From Candidatus Dormiibacterota bacterium (GTDB lineage: Bacteria; Vulcanimicrobiota; Vulcanimicrobiia; Vulcanimicrobiales; Vulcanimicrobiaceae), in the NCBI GenBank assembly GCA_035532835.1, contig DATKQG010000087.1:42906-106905 (forward strand): 64,000 bases of DNA, written 5' to 3'. The notes under the pieces are model-generated. The model had not been told where the DNA came from. It ran no database searches and saw only the letters and a program-made list of their open reading frames with translations. Shown here in pieces: positions 27,096 through 36,763 of the stretch. How positions within the stretch are numbered: position 1 is the first letter of the stretch; each line of letters starts with the position of its first letter. The translations under genes were made by a program, and so were the position numbers.

Positions 27096-29735
27096 ATGGC
27101 ATTCCTGAAAGCGCTGTTTGACGGCAACGAGCGAGAAGTCTCGCGATTGCGGCGCACCGTCGATAAGGTCAACGCGTTAGAATCGGCGACGCAAGCGCTC
27201 TCCGACGAAGCGCTCCGCGCAAAAACGATCGAGTTTCGCGAACGCCTGCAAGCAGGCGAAACGCTGGACGATCTCCTGCCCGAAACGTTCGCCGTCGTCC
27301 GCGAGGCCGGCAAGCGCGTTCTAGGGATGCGCCATTTCGACGTCCAGATCATGGGCGGCCAGGTGCTGTACGAAGGCCGCATCGCGGAGATGAAGACCGG
27401 CGAAGGCAAGACGCTCGTCGCGACGCTTCCCGTATATGCCCGCGCCCTCGAGGGCCGCGGCGTCCACGTGGTCACCGTCAACGACTACCTTGCGCGTCGC
27501 GATGCCGAATGGATGGGGCCGCTTTACGAGTTCTTAGGACTGACCGTCGGCATCATCCAACACGGGCTCGAACCCATCGAGCGCCGCGCGCAGTATGCGT
27601 GTGACGTCACCTACGTTACCAATAACGAGGTTGGGTTCGATTACCTACGCGATAACATGGCGTGGCAGGTAGAAGATTTGGTTCAGCGCGAGTTGTATTT
27701 CGCGCTGATCGACGAAGTCGATTCGATCCTCGTCGATGAGGCGCGCACCCCGCTGATCATCAGCGGCCCGTCGCAAGAATCGACCGAACTCTACGGAAAG
27801 TTCGCGCAGATCATCCCGCGTTTAAAAAAAGGCGAAGACTACACGGTCGACGAGAAGGCACACGCCGTGCCGATCGCCGAACCCGGCGTCGCAAAAGTCG
27901 AGAAGATGCTCGGCATTCAAAATCTGTACGATCAGCGCAACATCGAGCTCGCGCATCAACTCAATGCGGCGCTCAAAGCCTGGAATCTATTCCATCGCGA
28001 CCAGCAATACATCGTCAAAGACGACGAAGTAGTCATCGTCGATGAATTTACGGGACGCCTGATGTACGGTCGCCGTTATTCCGACGGCATCCATCAAGCA
28101 ATCGAGGCCAAAGAAGGCATCAAAGTTCGTGGCGAGGACCAGACGCTCGCGACGATCACGTTCCAAAATTTGTTCCGCCTCTACGACCATCTGGCCGGTA
28201 TGACCGGCACCGCAAAAACCGAAGAACGCGAGTTTCGCGATATCTACGCCTTGGACGTCGTCATCATTCCGACGAACCAACCGATGGCGCGTAAAGATAG
28301 TACGGACATCGTCTTCAAATCCGAAAAAGCGAAGTTCGAGGCCGTCGTCAACGAAATTCTCGAGGAGCACGGCAAAGGCCGCCCCGTCCTGGTGGGCACG
28401 CGCTCGATCGAGAAGAGCGAGTTGTTGGCTTCGATGCTGCGTCGTCGCGGCGTCGAATGCAACGTGCTCAACGCAAAATATCACGAACAAGAAGCGGAGA
28501 TCATCAAGGATGCGGGCCAGCCCTCGCAGGTGACGATCGCTACCAACATGGCCGGGCGCGGTACCGATATCAAACTCGGCGAAGGCGTGGCCGCGAACGG
28601 CGGCCTGCATATCATCGGGACGGAGCGCCACGAGTCGCGGCGTATCGACAACCAGTTGCGTGGCCGCGCCGGGCGCCAAGGCGACCCCGGTTCCACACGC
28701 TTCTACATCTCGCTCGAAGACGAAGTGATGCGTCTGTTCGGCGGCGATCGCATGAACGCGATCATGGAGCGCGTCGGCTTTACCGACGAGCAGCCGATCG
28801 AATCGGGCCTAGTGACCAAGTCGATCGAACGCGCGCAGAGCAAGGTTGAAAACCACAACTACGAGATGCGAAAGCACGTCCTCGAATACGACGACGTGAT
28901 GAACAAGCAGCGCGAGATCATCTACGCCGATCGCCGCGCGATTCTAGAGGGAACCTTCGACGGGCGCACCTTTTTGCTCCAATCTCTCGCGGCCAAAGTC
29001 GACGAGGCGGTCGAGCACAACGCGCCGGAAAATGCCCACCCGAGCGAGTGGGATTACGACGAGATGCTCAACGAACTCGAACTGATTTTCCCCATCAAGC
29101 AAGAGTTGAGCCCGGACGATCTGCGCGGTAAAGATAAAGAAGAGATCCGCGCCCTTCTGCAAGAGAAAGCACTCGCGGCATACGAAGCCAAAGAAGCAGA
29201 AGTGACGCCCGAGATCATGCGCGTGGTGGAATCGCGCTACTTGATGCTGCCGATCATCGATCGGCAGTGGGTCGATCACCTCTACGTGATGGATCATCTC
29301 AAAACCGGCATCGGCTTACGCGGTTACGGCCAGAAAGATCCCCGGGTCGAGTACGAAAAGGAAGCGTACGAAATCTTCGAGTCGCTCAAGAACAACATCG
29401 CGGACGAAGCCGTCAAGGGGATATTCCGCGTCGTGATCGAGCACGGGCCGCCGCCCGATCAGCAATCGCCGATGCAGCAGTTCGAGACGATTCCCGATGG
29501 AGCGATGCTGCCGCAGGCCGCTCCGAACGGCCGGCTCTCGCCGGATCAGGCGGAACAACTGCTCGGCCCAATCCCCGGCTCGCAACGCCGCCCCGCGCAA
29601 CTGCACACCAATAAGGACGACGAATCGCCGGCGGCACCGGTGCATCGTAACGAACCCAAAGTGGGGCGCAACGACATCTGCCCATGCGGCAGCGGGAAGA
29701 AATACAAGAAATGCCACGGCAGCGGGGTCGCATAG
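27096..29735 (+). CDS. secA: Preprotein translocase ATPase SecA
   Basis: An 879-residue SecA, the motor that drives unfolded proteins through SecYEG. Walker A is [14 protein letters not shown], the DEAD-like box is [18 protein letters not shown], and the second motor domain has [13 protein letters not shown] and [10 protein letters not shown]. The helical scaffold and the C-terminal SEC-C zinc motif [16 protein letters not shown] (SecB/ribosome-binding) are intact. The leader holds a possible -10 TACAAT (27040-27045) without a good -35. Confidence 0.98.
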   Translation: MAFLKALFDGNEREVSRLRRTVDKVNALESATQALSDEALRAKTIEFRERLQAGETLDDLLPETFAVVREAGKRVLGMRHFDVQIMGGQVLYEGRIAEMKTGEGKTLVATLPVYARALEGRGVHVVTVNDYLARRDAEWMGPLYEFLGLTVGIIQHGLEPIERRAQYACDVTYVTNNEVGFDYLRDNMAWQVEDLVQRELYFALIDEVDSILVDEARTPLIISGPSQESTELYGKFAQIIPRLKKGEDYTVDEKAHAVPIAEPGVAKVEKMLGIQNLYDQRNIELAHQLNAALKAWNLFHRDQQYIVKDDEVVIVDEFTGRLMYGRRYSDGIHQAIEAKEGIKVRGEDQTLATITFQNLFRLYDHLAGMTGTAKTEEREFRDIYALDVVIIPTNQPMARKDSTDIVFKSEKAKFEAVVNEILEEHGKGRPVLVGTRSIEKSELLASMLRRRGVECNVLNAKYHEQEAEIIKDAGQPSQVTIATNMAGRGTDIKLGEGVAANGGLHIIGTERHESRRIDNQLRGRAGRQGDPGSTRFYISLEDEVMRLFGGDRMNAIMERVGFTDEQPIESGLVTKSIERAQSKVENHNYEMRKHVLEYDDVMNKQREIIYADRRAILEGTFDGRTFLLQSLAAKVDEAVEHNAPENAHPSEWDYDEMLNELELIFPIKQELSPDDLRGKDKEEIRALLQEKALAAYEAKEAEVTPEIMRVVESRYLMLPIIDRQWVDHLYVMDHLKTGIGLRGYGQKDPRVEYEKEAYEIFESLKNNIADEAVKGIFRVVIEHGPPPDQQSPMQQFETIPDGAMLPQAAPNGRLSPDQAEQLLGPIPGSQRRPAQLHTNKDDESPAAPVHRNEPKVGRNDICPCGSGKKYKKCHGSGVA

Positions 29736-29739
29736 CACC

Positions 29740-30609
29740 TTAGAGGTTCGGGTCGCCGTATTGAAAGGCGATCGGCTCGATCGGCCGGGGGCGCATCCAC
29801 GTGCCGGGAAGGCCGTTACCGCCGGCCGGCGTCTGCGGCATGCCCGTTGGACCGTTCGTCAAGGCGCCGCCCAAATCGACGTTGTTCGCGTTACAAGTGA
29901 CGTCCACGCCGTTCCCATTTTTACGCAAGGTCGTGGTGATGCTTCCGCCTAGCCCGTTATTCGCGGTCATCTGCACCGAACCGTCGGTACCGAGCATGAC
30001 GGTGTCGCCGTTTCCGAGATTGAGGGGCGTGCCCGACTGTAATTGTAGCGGCATGCCGTTCTGCATCACGGTCGCGGTACCGGCGTTATCAAGGCTGACG
30101 CTCGTCGCGCCGTAGTTGGTGGAGATCGTCGCGCGCTGGTTCCACGCGATGCCTTGGGCGTTGGGCGGCGTCGTCTGCGTGGCGAGCGAGAAACCGCCCG
30201 GGAACGAATCGGAGTGCAGCAGGTCGGGCTGGTTGCCCATGTTGTCCCAAGCCGTTCCGTTGAAACTCAAATGCGGGTCGCCCAGCGATGCGCCGTTCGC
30301 ATTGCCGTAGTACTGCTCGCCCGGGACGCCGGGGTTGCCGGCGCCCCCGCTCGCGAACTGCGAAAGCATCGAGCTGAGCTGTTGGATGAGGCTTTGAATC
30401 GCGCCCCACAGCCCGCCCGATTGCCCCGACGTTTGCCCGAAGTAGCCGCCCCCGTAGCCACCGGGGCCTTGAGGCGGGATCAGCCGGGCGATCGCATCGG
30501 CCGGGGTGCCCATAGGGTTGAAGGACGGCGGGGCGATCGCCCCGCCGTCGGGATCGGTGCCGCCGGCAAATGCCGCGAACGTTGGGTCGGCCTGAGGTTG
30601 AACGATCAT
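29740..30609 (-). CDS. Gly/Asn-rich protein with a GDPH motif
   Basis: A 289-residue protein of no family I can name. Residues 1-105 are Gly/Pro/Gln-rich with no signal peptide. Residues 109-125 read LGDPHLSFNGTAWDNM. The rest is beta-rich (ATISTNYGATSVSLDN, LGNGDTVMLGTDGSV). The GD-PH motif at residues 110-113 with a following aromatic and Asn/Asp is shared by VWD-like domains and by the metal-induced autocleaving DUF1521/NopE proteins, where the D-P bond breaks. Autocleavage here is inference only. The start has GGAGGG upstream. It is convergent with secA. Confidence 0.6.
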   Translation of the reverse strand: MIVQPQADPTFAAFAGGTDPDGGAIAPPSFNPMGTPADAIARLIPPQGPGGYGGGYFGQTSGQSGGLWGAIQSLIQQLSSMLSQFASGGAGNPGVPGEQYYGNANGASLGDPHLSFNGTAWDNMGNQPDLLHSDSFPGGFSLATQTTPPNAQGIAWNQRATISTNYGATSVSLDNAGTATVMQNGMPLQLQSGTPLNLGNGDTVMLGTDGSVQMTANNGLGGSITTTLRKNGNGVDVTCNANNVDLGGALTNGPTGMPQTPAGGNGLPGTWMRPRPIEPIAFQYGDPNL

Positions 30610-30706
30610 AGGAGCCCTCCATCGTGTCGAGTACGCCGCTCTATCACGCGTTAGGCATGCCGCGACAAGGGAGCGGGCCGGTCGGTGAGAAACCGCTCCA
30701 CCCGCA

Positions 30707-31817
30707 ATGAGCGATTCTCAGATGACCACGATCACCCGTCTGCACGACCGTCTCGCGACCCTCAAGGAGCGTCTTTGACTACGCTGCCAAGACGCGTGAG
30801 ATAGCCGAACTCGACGAGCGTACCCGTGCCGACGGTTTCTGGAACGACACCGAACGGGCGCAGACGGCGATGAAACTTCTGGCCGACCTCAAAGAGGAGG
30901 TCGCGCGTATCGACGGCGCCGCGAGCTCGCTTGCGGACGCGCGAGAGATGCTCGAACTTTTCGACGCCGATCCCGCGGCCGAGCGGGAGATCGATGCCAA
31001 CCTCGACGGCGTTCAAGCTGCGATCGAAGCATTGGAGATGGCGGCCAATTTCGACGGCGAATTCGACACGCACAACGCCATTGTGAGCATCTTCGCGGGC
31101 GCCGGCGGCGTCGATGCCGCCGACTGGACGCAGATGCTGCTGCGCATGTATCTTCGCTGGGCCGAAACCAAGGGGTTTCGCACCCAAATCGTCGAGCAGT
31201 CAGAGGCGGAAGAGGCCGGCCTCAAATCGGTGACGTTTTTCTTGCGCGGCCGCAATGCCTACGGAATGCTCGAAAGCGAGCGCGGCGTCCATCGTTTGGT
31301 GCGCCTCTCGCCCTTCGATGCCGCGCATCGTCGCCACACGTCGTTCGCCGCGGTCGATATCGTCCCCGAAATCGAAGCCGGCGAGAAGAGCGATATCGAG
31401 ATCAAACCCGACGATTTGCGTTTCGAAACGTTCAAGTCCGGCGGCGCCGGCGGCCAGCACGTCAACAAGACCGAATCCGCCGTGCGCATCGTGCATATCC
31501 CCACGGGTATCGTGGTGGCATCGCAACAAGAGCGCTCGCAAGCGCAAAACCGCGAGGTCGCGATGACGATTCTGCGCGCCAAGCTCGTCTTGCGGGCGGC
31601 CGAAGAACGCGACGCAAAGATGAACGAGCTGCGTGGAGAGCGGCAAGCCAACGAATGGGGATCGCAGATTCGCTCGTACGTGCTACAGCCGTATCAATTA
31701 GTGAAAGATCACCGCACGAACGTTGACGTCGGAGACGCACAGCGCGTGTTGGACGGCGATATCGACCCGTTTATTTGGCCGTACTTGCAGCAGCGCCGTA
31801 CGCCGGCGAAGGCATAA
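30707..31817 (+). CDS. prfB: Peptide chain release factor 2, with programmed +1 frameshift
   Basis: RF2 releases peptides at UGA and UAA. Zero frame runs ATG 30707 to CTT (30773-30775) and TGA (30776-30778). The +1 frame from GAC 30777 continues DYAAKTREIAELDER to the stop at 31815-31817, giving 369 residues. The catalytic GGQ is in GGAGGQHVNK, and the stop-codon-reading SPF is in RLSPFDAAHRR. The frameshift gives autoregulation. A start at 30722 is also possible; neither has a clear Shine-Dalgarno element. Confidence 0.97.
30765..30779 (+). promoter_or_regulatory. RF2 programmed +1 frameshift site
   Basis: AGGAG (30765-30769) lies 3 nt upstream of the slippery CTT-TGA-C (30773-30779). This is the standard arrangement in which the internal Shine-Dalgarno pairing and slow UGA decoding push the ribosome +1, so RF2 scarcity raises RF2 synthesis. 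Confidence 0.95.
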
Positions 31818-31821
31818 GCGC

Positions 31822-33159
31822 GTGAGGGATCGGGTCGTCTGGGGCCTTACCGCGCTTTATGCGGTGCTCTTTACGGCCCTCGGCGTCGTGCGGTACTCGG
31901 CGCATCGCAATTTCGTCGATTTTGGAATCTTCGCGCAGACGGCGGCGAGCGCGTTCGGGTGCTTTTGCAATGCGGTCGAGGGCAGCCATTACGCGTTCCA
32001 TTTCTCGCCGATGCTCTATATCGTGGGAGCTGTCATAGCGCTCGTTCGATCGCCGATCGCGCTGATCGCGCTTCAGGCGATTGCCGGAGCGCTCGTGATA
32101 CCGCCGATTGCCGGGATCGTGGCGCGGCACGGCGACCGGAGGCTCTCTCGATTGACGGCTGCGGTCGTCTTTCTCTATCCGGCGCTCGGCGGCGCGATCT
32201 TCACGGATTTTCACGAAAACGGATTCGCACCCGCGGCGGTTGCGTGGATGCTCTGGGCGTTCGACGGCGGATACTTGGTCGCAACCGCGTTCGCGGCGGC
32301 GATCGTGTTGTGCGTGAAAGAAGATCAAGCACTCTTCTTGGCCGCCGCCGGCGGCATCGGCGCCTGGCGCTATCGCGGCAGTACCGCCGGTCGTTACGCA
32401 CTGGGGATCGGCGTTGCAGCGCTTGCGGTATTCGGTCTCTTTTTTCTGGCGATCCAACCGCATGCCGCGGCGAATCCTCAATGGGCCCCGACGCGCTTCT
32501 ACGCTTGGACTGCCGCCGATGTCCGCGCGCTCGTTCCGCTCGGAGTGTTGGAGCGACTGGGATTCTTCGCGTTGGCGTTTGGGCCGCTGCTCTTTCTGCC
32601 GTTTCGCTCGTGCATGATGTGGCTGGCCGCCGCCCCGCTGGCGGAGGTACTGCTCTCGAGAATGTCGACCACATTCACGCTGGGCACGCACTACGCCGGC
32701 GCGTGGATCGGTTACGTTCTGGTAGCGTTTGCGTTCGCGGTCGGCGGCCTTGGGGCACCGCGGGCACGCAAATATCTCTGGTGGTGCATCGCAATCTGCG
32801 TGCTGGAATACGCCGTGGCGAATCCGCTTCATCCGGGCCTGAATCTTCACCCGCCCGCTCCCCGAGATGCAGCGCTAGAACGCGTGCTGCGCGGCCTGCC
32901 GCCGGATATCAGCATCGCAACACAAGAAGAAGCCTACACGCATCTCGCGTTGCGCGACCCCTATGCGCGCCCGCTCCCCGACGATCCGGCGCGGATCACG
33001 CACGCATGCTTCGTCTTGCTCGATCGCGACTATCCGGATTCGCCGCGGCTGGTCGAATACGGATCGAGGGTCGATGCGCTGGTTCGCTCCGGCGTCTACG
33101 CGACGGTGTTGCACCGTGGCGGAATCGAATTGTACCGCCGCCGCGGCGCGTGCCGCTAA
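31822..33159 (+). CDS. DUF2079 polytopic membrane protein
   Basis: A 445-residue membrane protein with about ten helices, resembling DUF2079 and the GT-C/ArnT-like fold. The first luminal loop carries FVDFGIFAQ, and FTDFHENGFAPAA recurs in the family. Such proteins may transfer sugars from lipid carriers, but catalysis is unproven. GTG 31822, 5 nt after the prfB stop, is chosen because the helix begins at once. The stop codon is inside the left arm of the long palindrome at 33152-33331. Confidence 0.75.
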   Translation: MRDRVVWGLTALYAVLFTALGVVRYSAHRNFVDFGIFAQTAASAFGCFCNAVEGSHYAFHFSPMLYIVGAVIALVRSPIALIALQAIAGALVIPPIAGIVARHGDRRLSRLTAAVVFLYPALGGAIFTDFHENGFAPAAVAWMLWAFDGGYLVATAFAAAIVLCVKEDQALFLAAAGGIGAWRYRGSTAGRYALGIGVAALAVFGLFFLAIQPHAAANPQWAPTRFYAWTAADVRALVPLGVLERLGFFALAFGPLLFLPFRSCMMWLAAAPLAEVLLSRMSTTFTLGTHYAGAWIGYVLVAFAFAVGGLGAPRARKYLWWCIAICVLEYAVANPLHPGLNLHPPAPRDAALERVLRGLPPDISIATQEEAYTHLALRDPYARPLPDDPARITHACFVLLDRDYPDSPRLVEYGSRVDALVRSGVYATVLHRGGIELYRRRGACR

Positions 33160-33331
33160 AGCGCTCGGGACGTGCTCGCCGTGGTCGGGGCACCGCTCGT
33201 CGGCGTGCATCCTGCACGCCTCCTGCTCCTGCGTTTTTGCGCAACGCCCAAAGGAAGTTGGCATCCTGCCAATTGCGCAAAAATCACAGGTGCCCCAACC
33301 ACGGCGAGCACCTCCCGAGCGCTTTAGCGGC
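33152..33331. repeat. Long palindromic element, copy 1
   Basis: Arms 33152-33194 and 33289-33331 are 43 nt each and pair at 41 positions, with one of the other two a G-T wobble. The interior has two hairpins with an ATCCT loop (33202-33220 and 33258-33272) and an 11-bp stem (TTTTTGCGCAA with its complement). The arms include the stop codon of the DUF2079 gene and reach the stop of the convergent GT9 gene. Copy 2 is at 52106-52290. Confidence 0.9.
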
Positions 33332-34302
33332 TAGCCGAGCAATTGCGTTAACGCCGTGCTTGCGCGTCGATGCCATTCCGGCGTAGCCTCGATCGCTCGG
33401 TACGGGGCCGCCCATGGGTGCCAGCGTGCTACCTGCAACTCAAAGGCGGGGCCCGGCGGAAAGATTGCGACCGTCGGCGTGCCCGTCATGCCGGCGATAT
33501 GGATGGCTCCCGAATCCGGCGCGACGAGCGCGCGCGCGTTTGCGATCGCGGTTTTCCAGGGCGGCAGCGTCTCGAACAATTCGACCTCGATGCCGGTGCG
33601 CTCGTGCCAGCGCGCGGCGTAGGCCGATTCGCGAGCCGAAGCGACGGCACGCAACGGTGCGACGCCGGCGAGATCGCGCGCGAGTTGCGTGACGCGTTCG
33701 AATGCGATACCCAGGCGTTCCCATTTGTCGGTGATCTGCAGAGCGACCCGCGGATCCGCTGCAACGTTCCCGTCGACAACGAAGGGTCGCAACAATGCGG
33801 GGTCCTTGCTCGGCGACGTTGCGGGGAGGAGCTGCTGGCCCAGCGCGAAGAGCGCCTCGCATTCGTGCGCCGCGTTGGAATCCAATCCGGCGGCGCGATG
33901 CAGCGTCTGCGTGAGCAGCGAGCGCACCCAGAGCGTCTTCAACGGCTTGCCCCAGCCGTTGTCGAAACCGATTCGCGCCCGCGCTTTGCTTGCCGCAGCG
34001 AGCCGGTATCCGCCGGGATCTTCCGTCGCAACCAGTGCGTGGGTGTACGCACGCTCCGCGAGCTCGGCACCGAAACGGGCGATCGCTGCGAGATTCTCGT
34101 GCGTATCGGAGCGAAGGGCGAACGGTGCGATAAAGCGTTCGCGCGCGGCCGACGGCGTCAACGCGTCGAAGTTTTCGGCCCGCAGCACGATGTCGGTGGG
34201 GATTCCGCGGTGCGAGAGGGCTTGGAGCAACGGCGTTAGCGCGACCGCGTCGCCGATCGCGTCCAGACGGATGATGAGCACCGATGGTGAAGATTGCGCC
34301 AT
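33331..34302 (-). CDS. Glycosyltransferase family 9 (heptosyltransferase-like)
   Basis: A 323-residue GT-B protein of the ADP-heptose:LPS heptosyltransferase type. It has the N-terminal VLIIRLDAIGDAVALTPLL and the C-terminal donor site VAPDSGAIHIAGMTGTPTVAIF, both family hallmarks. It is expected to add a sugar to a lipid-linked or LPS-core glycan at the cytoplasmic face of the membrane. No other LPS-core gene is beside it, so the acceptor is unknown. It is divergent from the YbjQ-like gene. Confidence 0.88.
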   Translation of the reverse strand: MAQSSPSVLIIRLDAIGDAVALTPLLQALSHRGIPTDIVLRAENFDALTPSAARERFIAPFALRSDTHENLAAIARFGAELAERAYTHALVATEDPGGYRLAAASKARARIGFDNGWGKPLKTLWVRSLLTQTLHRAAGLDSNAAHECEALFALGQQLLPATSPSKDPALLRPFVVDGNVAADPRVALQITDKWERLGIAFERVTQLARDLAGVAPLRAVASARESAYAARWHERTGIEVELFETLPPWKTAIANARALVAPDSGAIHIAGMTGTPTVAIFPPGPAFELQVARWHPWAAPYRAIEATPEWHRRASTALTQLLG

Positions 34303-34323
34303 GTCCTATTGCGGAGCTTCGGC

Positions 34324-34668
34324 GTGATCGCACGTGAAGCCGTTTCGACCTTCGACGATCTCGAAGGGTATCGCATCGTGCGGACCTTCGGGTACGTCTC
34401 CGGTATCGCCGCGCGGCCGCGCAATCGGCTGCGGGCCACCTTTCGCAGCTTGGGCATGCTGATCGGCATGTCGCCGGGCGAATTCTTGAGCGATGCCGAG
34501 CATCTGCGCTCTGAGGCGATGGACGGCATCTACAAGCGCGCGGACGCGCTCGGAGCCAACGCGGTCGTCGGTTTGCAGTTCTACGTCTCGGAGGACGGCG
34601 ACGGGTCGTGTAAGGTCGTCGCCTTCGGGCAGGCCGTGTTCGTCGAAGCGATCGGCGAGGGCGAGTAG
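34324..34668 (+). CDS. YbjQ/UPF0145-family protein
   Basis: A 114-residue member of the heavy-metal-binding-like YbjQ family, which forms pentamers of unknown function. It shows the TFGYVSGIAAR segment and the helix/strand ADALGANAVVGLQF. GTG 34324 is preferred to TTG 34294, because the latter overlaps the divergent GT9 start and lacks similarity. Its stop overlaps the GTG of the uracil-DNA glycosylase gene. Confidence 0.75.
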   Translation: MIAREAVSTFDDLEGYRIVRTFGYVSGIAARPRNRLRATFRSLGMLIGMSPGEFLSDAEHLRSEAMDGIYKRADALGANAVVGLQFYVSEDGDGSCKVVAFGQAVFVEAIGEGE

Positions 34669-35330
34669 TGTCGCTGGAAGAGCGGGCCCGCCGTTCGAGG
34701 CTCCTGGCCGCCGCGGCAGCGAAGACGGCGGCCTGCCGGCTCTGCGCGATCGGTTCGGAGCGCCGCAATAATGTTTACGGAGAGGGCGATCCGTGCGCGC
34801 GGCTGATGATCGTCGGTGAAGGCCCCGGGGAGACGGAGGACCTGTTCGGCCGGCCGTTCGTCGGGCGCGCCGGGCAATTGCTCGAACGGATGCTGGGCGC
34901 GATCGATCTCGCGCGTGAGGACGTGTACATCTGCAATACGGTCAAGTGCCGCCCCACTTCACCGAGCCCGCGCGGGCCGAAGAATCGCGCCCCAGAACCC
35001 GGCGAGATGGCCAACTGCCGCCCCTACCTCGACGAGCAGATCGATATCATTCGGCCGAGCGCGATCTTGGCGCTTGGAGCGCCGGCCGCCAAGAGCTTTC
35101 TCGGGCGCGAGTTCGCGATCGGCAAGATGCGGGGCATCTGGTACGAGGGGCCACTGGGCATCCCGTTGATCGCCACCTATCATCCGGCCTATCTCTTGCG
35201 CCAGACCGGCGGCGAACTCGAAGGCGTCAAGCGCCTGGTTTGGTCGGATCTGAAGGCGGTGCGGACGAAGCTCGCCGAGCTGAGGGAGCCTGCGCCCCCG
35301 GGGCCACCCGAACAAGTCGGACTCTTTTAG
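34668..35330 (+). CDS. Family-4 uracil-DNA glycosylase
   Basis: A 220-residue Fe-S uracil-DNA glycosylase that excises uracil from DNA. The cluster Cys residues appear as CRLC and CNTVKC (with one more in GEMANC). The catalytic motif is GEGPGETEDLFGRPFVG, and the second motif TYHPAYLL carries the active His. GTG 34668 overlaps the previous stop (TAGTG). Family 4 enzymes are common in thermophiles but are also widespread elsewhere. Confidence 0.93.
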   Translation: MSLEERARRSRLLAAAAAKTAACRLCAIGSERRNNVYGEGDPCARLMIVGEGPGETEDLFGRPFVGRAGQLLERMLGAIDLAREDVYICNTVKCRPTSPSPRGPKNRAPEPGEMANCRPYLDEQIDIIRPSAILALGAPAAKSFLGREFAIGKMRGIWYEGPLGIPLIATYHPAYLLRQTGGELEGVKRLVWSDLKAVRTKLAELREPAPPGPPEQVGLF

Positions 35331-35346
35331 CACCCTCCGTGGTATC

Positions 35347-36447
35347 ATGGGCGCCGTGATACGCGACGCCCAAACCACCTGGTTCAACGATAACGCCCGC
35401 CGCATCGGCTTTGCCGATGTGGACGAGTTCGCGCTGGCGTTTGCCTTGAAGCCCTACCGGCTCAAGCAGATCTACCGCGCCGCGACCAAAGAGTGGCTTG
35501 AAAACGTGGAGGCGGTAACCACGCTTCCCAAAGAGCTGCGGGCCGGGCTGACCGAACGAGGGCTTTCGTTTTCATCGGTCGAGCCGATCGTGGTGCAGCG
35601 CTCGCACGATGCGAAGACGACCAAGGGCCTGTTTCGTCTGCGCGACGGCAACGAAGTCGAAGCGGTGCTGATGGAACACAAAGGCGATCGCACGACCGTG
35701 TGCATCTCGTCGCAGGCGGGCTGCGCGTTCGCGTGCGCGTTTTGTTCGACCGGACAAGCCGGCTTCACGCGAAACCTCGAAGCGACGGAAATTTTCGATC
35801 AAGCGCGCTTCTTTGCTCGCGATCTCGCGACGCGCGGCAAGAAGATCACCAATATCGTGTTCATGGGGATGGGCGAGCCGTTTCATAACTACGATGCGGT
35901 GATGAGCGCCGTCGCATTGCTCAACGACGCGCACGGCTTCGGGCTGGGGCATCGCCACATCACGATTTCAACCGTCGGATTGGTCGATCGCATCGATCAA
36001 TTCGCGCAGGAGGGGTTGCAGGTGAATCTCGCGATCTCGCTCCACGCCCCGAACGACGAAGTACGCAACACGTTCATGCCGGTGAATCGCCGCTACAATA
36101 CCGAGCAACTGCTTGCAGCCTGCGAGCGATACGTGGCGACGACCCGTCGCAAGGTGTTTTTCGAATACGTCATGCTCGCCGGCGTGAACGACACCGACGA
36201 GTGCGCGCATCAGCTCGCCGAGCTGATGCGCGGCAAGCTGTACCACGTCAATCTCATCCCGTATAACGCCACCCCGGACGGCCCGTTCGCGGGAACGGCA
36301 GACGACGCCATTTGGAAATTCGCGGCCATTTTGGATGCGGCGGGGGTGCCGACCACGGTCCGCCACAACATGGGTCGCGATATCGCCGCAGCTTGCGGCC
36401 AGCTCAGGGCGGAGACGCAGCCGAAGGCGCACAAAGTGAGCGCATAG
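35347..36447 (+). CDS. rlmN: 23S rRNA/tRNA adenine C2 methyltransferase RlmN
   Basis: A 366-residue radical-SAM enzyme that methylates C2 of A2503 in 23S rRNA and A37 in some tRNAs. The cluster motif is CAFACAFCSTGQAGF, with GMGEPFHNYD and STVGLVDRI. The methyl-carrier Cys is near the C-terminus in DIAAACGQLRAE. The last ~15 codons (LRAETQPKAHKVSA) are duplicated about 310 bp downstream inside the tandem array, as LRAQMQPEAHKASA with a stop. That shows the array expanded by duplication from this gene end. Confidence 0.96.
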   Translation: MGAVIRDAQTTWFNDNARRIGFADVDEFALAFALKPYRLKQIYRAATKEWLENVEAVTTLPKELRAGLTERGLSFSSVEPIVVQRSHDAKTTKGLFRLRDGNEVEAVLMEHKGDRTTVCISSQAGCAFACAFCSTGQAGFTRNLEATEIFDQARFFARDLATRGKKITNIVFMGMGEPFHNYDAVMSAVALLNDAHGFGLGHRHITISTVGLVDRIDQFAQEGLQVNLAISLHAPNDEVRNTFMPVNRRYNTEQLLAACERYVATTRRKVFFEYVMLAGVNDTDECAHQLAELMRGKLYHVNLIPYNATPDGPFAGTADDAIWKFAAILDAAGVPTTVRHNMGRDIAAACGQLRAETQPKAHKVSA

Positions 36448-36449
36448 AC

Positions 36450-36512
36450 AAAAACGAGGCGCCGCATTGCTGCGACGCCTCGTGCGCTTCGATGTGCCTG
36501 CGGGCTTGATAC
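36450..36512 (-). ncRNA. Antisense RNA A with intrinsic terminator
   Basis: The promoter on the minus strand is -35 TTGCGC (36543-36548), a 17-bp spacer, and -10 TATTGT (36520-36525). The predicted start is ~36512. The 5' end GTATCAAGCCCGCAG is a perfect 15-nt complement of part of tRNA-like element A. CATCGAAGCGC, further on, pairs 11 nt with its acceptor/D region. The 3' end is a ~12-bp hairpin with a GCAA loop and a T5 run at 36450-36454. Confidence 0.65.
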
Positions 36513-36568
36513 GAGACCCACAATAACACGCCTCGCGCGACTGCGCAACGGAGTGTGACCGTCGCGGC

Positions 36569-36640
36569 TGGAGCGCCCGGGAATCGAACCCGGAACTGCG
36601 TGGTGTATCAAGCCCGCAGTCGACACCATCGAAGCGCCCC
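36569..36640 (-). ncRNA. tRNA-like element A
   Basis: It is 72 nt long. The acceptor GGGGCGC pairs with GCGCTCC, giving G3-U70, the alanine identity pair, with discriminator A and no encoded CCA. The T arm CCGGG-TTCGATT-CCCGG is canonical. The D arm is TCGA-TGGTG-TCGA, lacking the usual A14 and GG loop, like tmRNA or tRNA-Pyl. The middle 24 nt form CTGC/GCAG closing a larger loop with TTGATAC. A normal 5-bp/7-nt anticodon arm cannot be drawn. I see no promoter of its own. Confidence 0.6.
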
Positions 36641-36763
36641 AGCCTTCTTCCATCCCTCGCGAGGACGCTCGAGTAAAGGGTAGACGAGTTCGACTCGTCC
36701 GGCTGCCTGCGGGCAACTCAGGGCGCAGATGCAGCCGGAAGCGCACAAGGCGAGCGCGTAGAC

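Noticed and set aside
31771..32850. 359-codon minus-strand frame
   Set aside because: Antisense to the DUF2079 gene, Arg-rich and domainless.
33160..33330. Short protein frames in the palindrome
   Set aside because: The inverted symmetry generates mirrored frames on both strands; none has a ribosome site.
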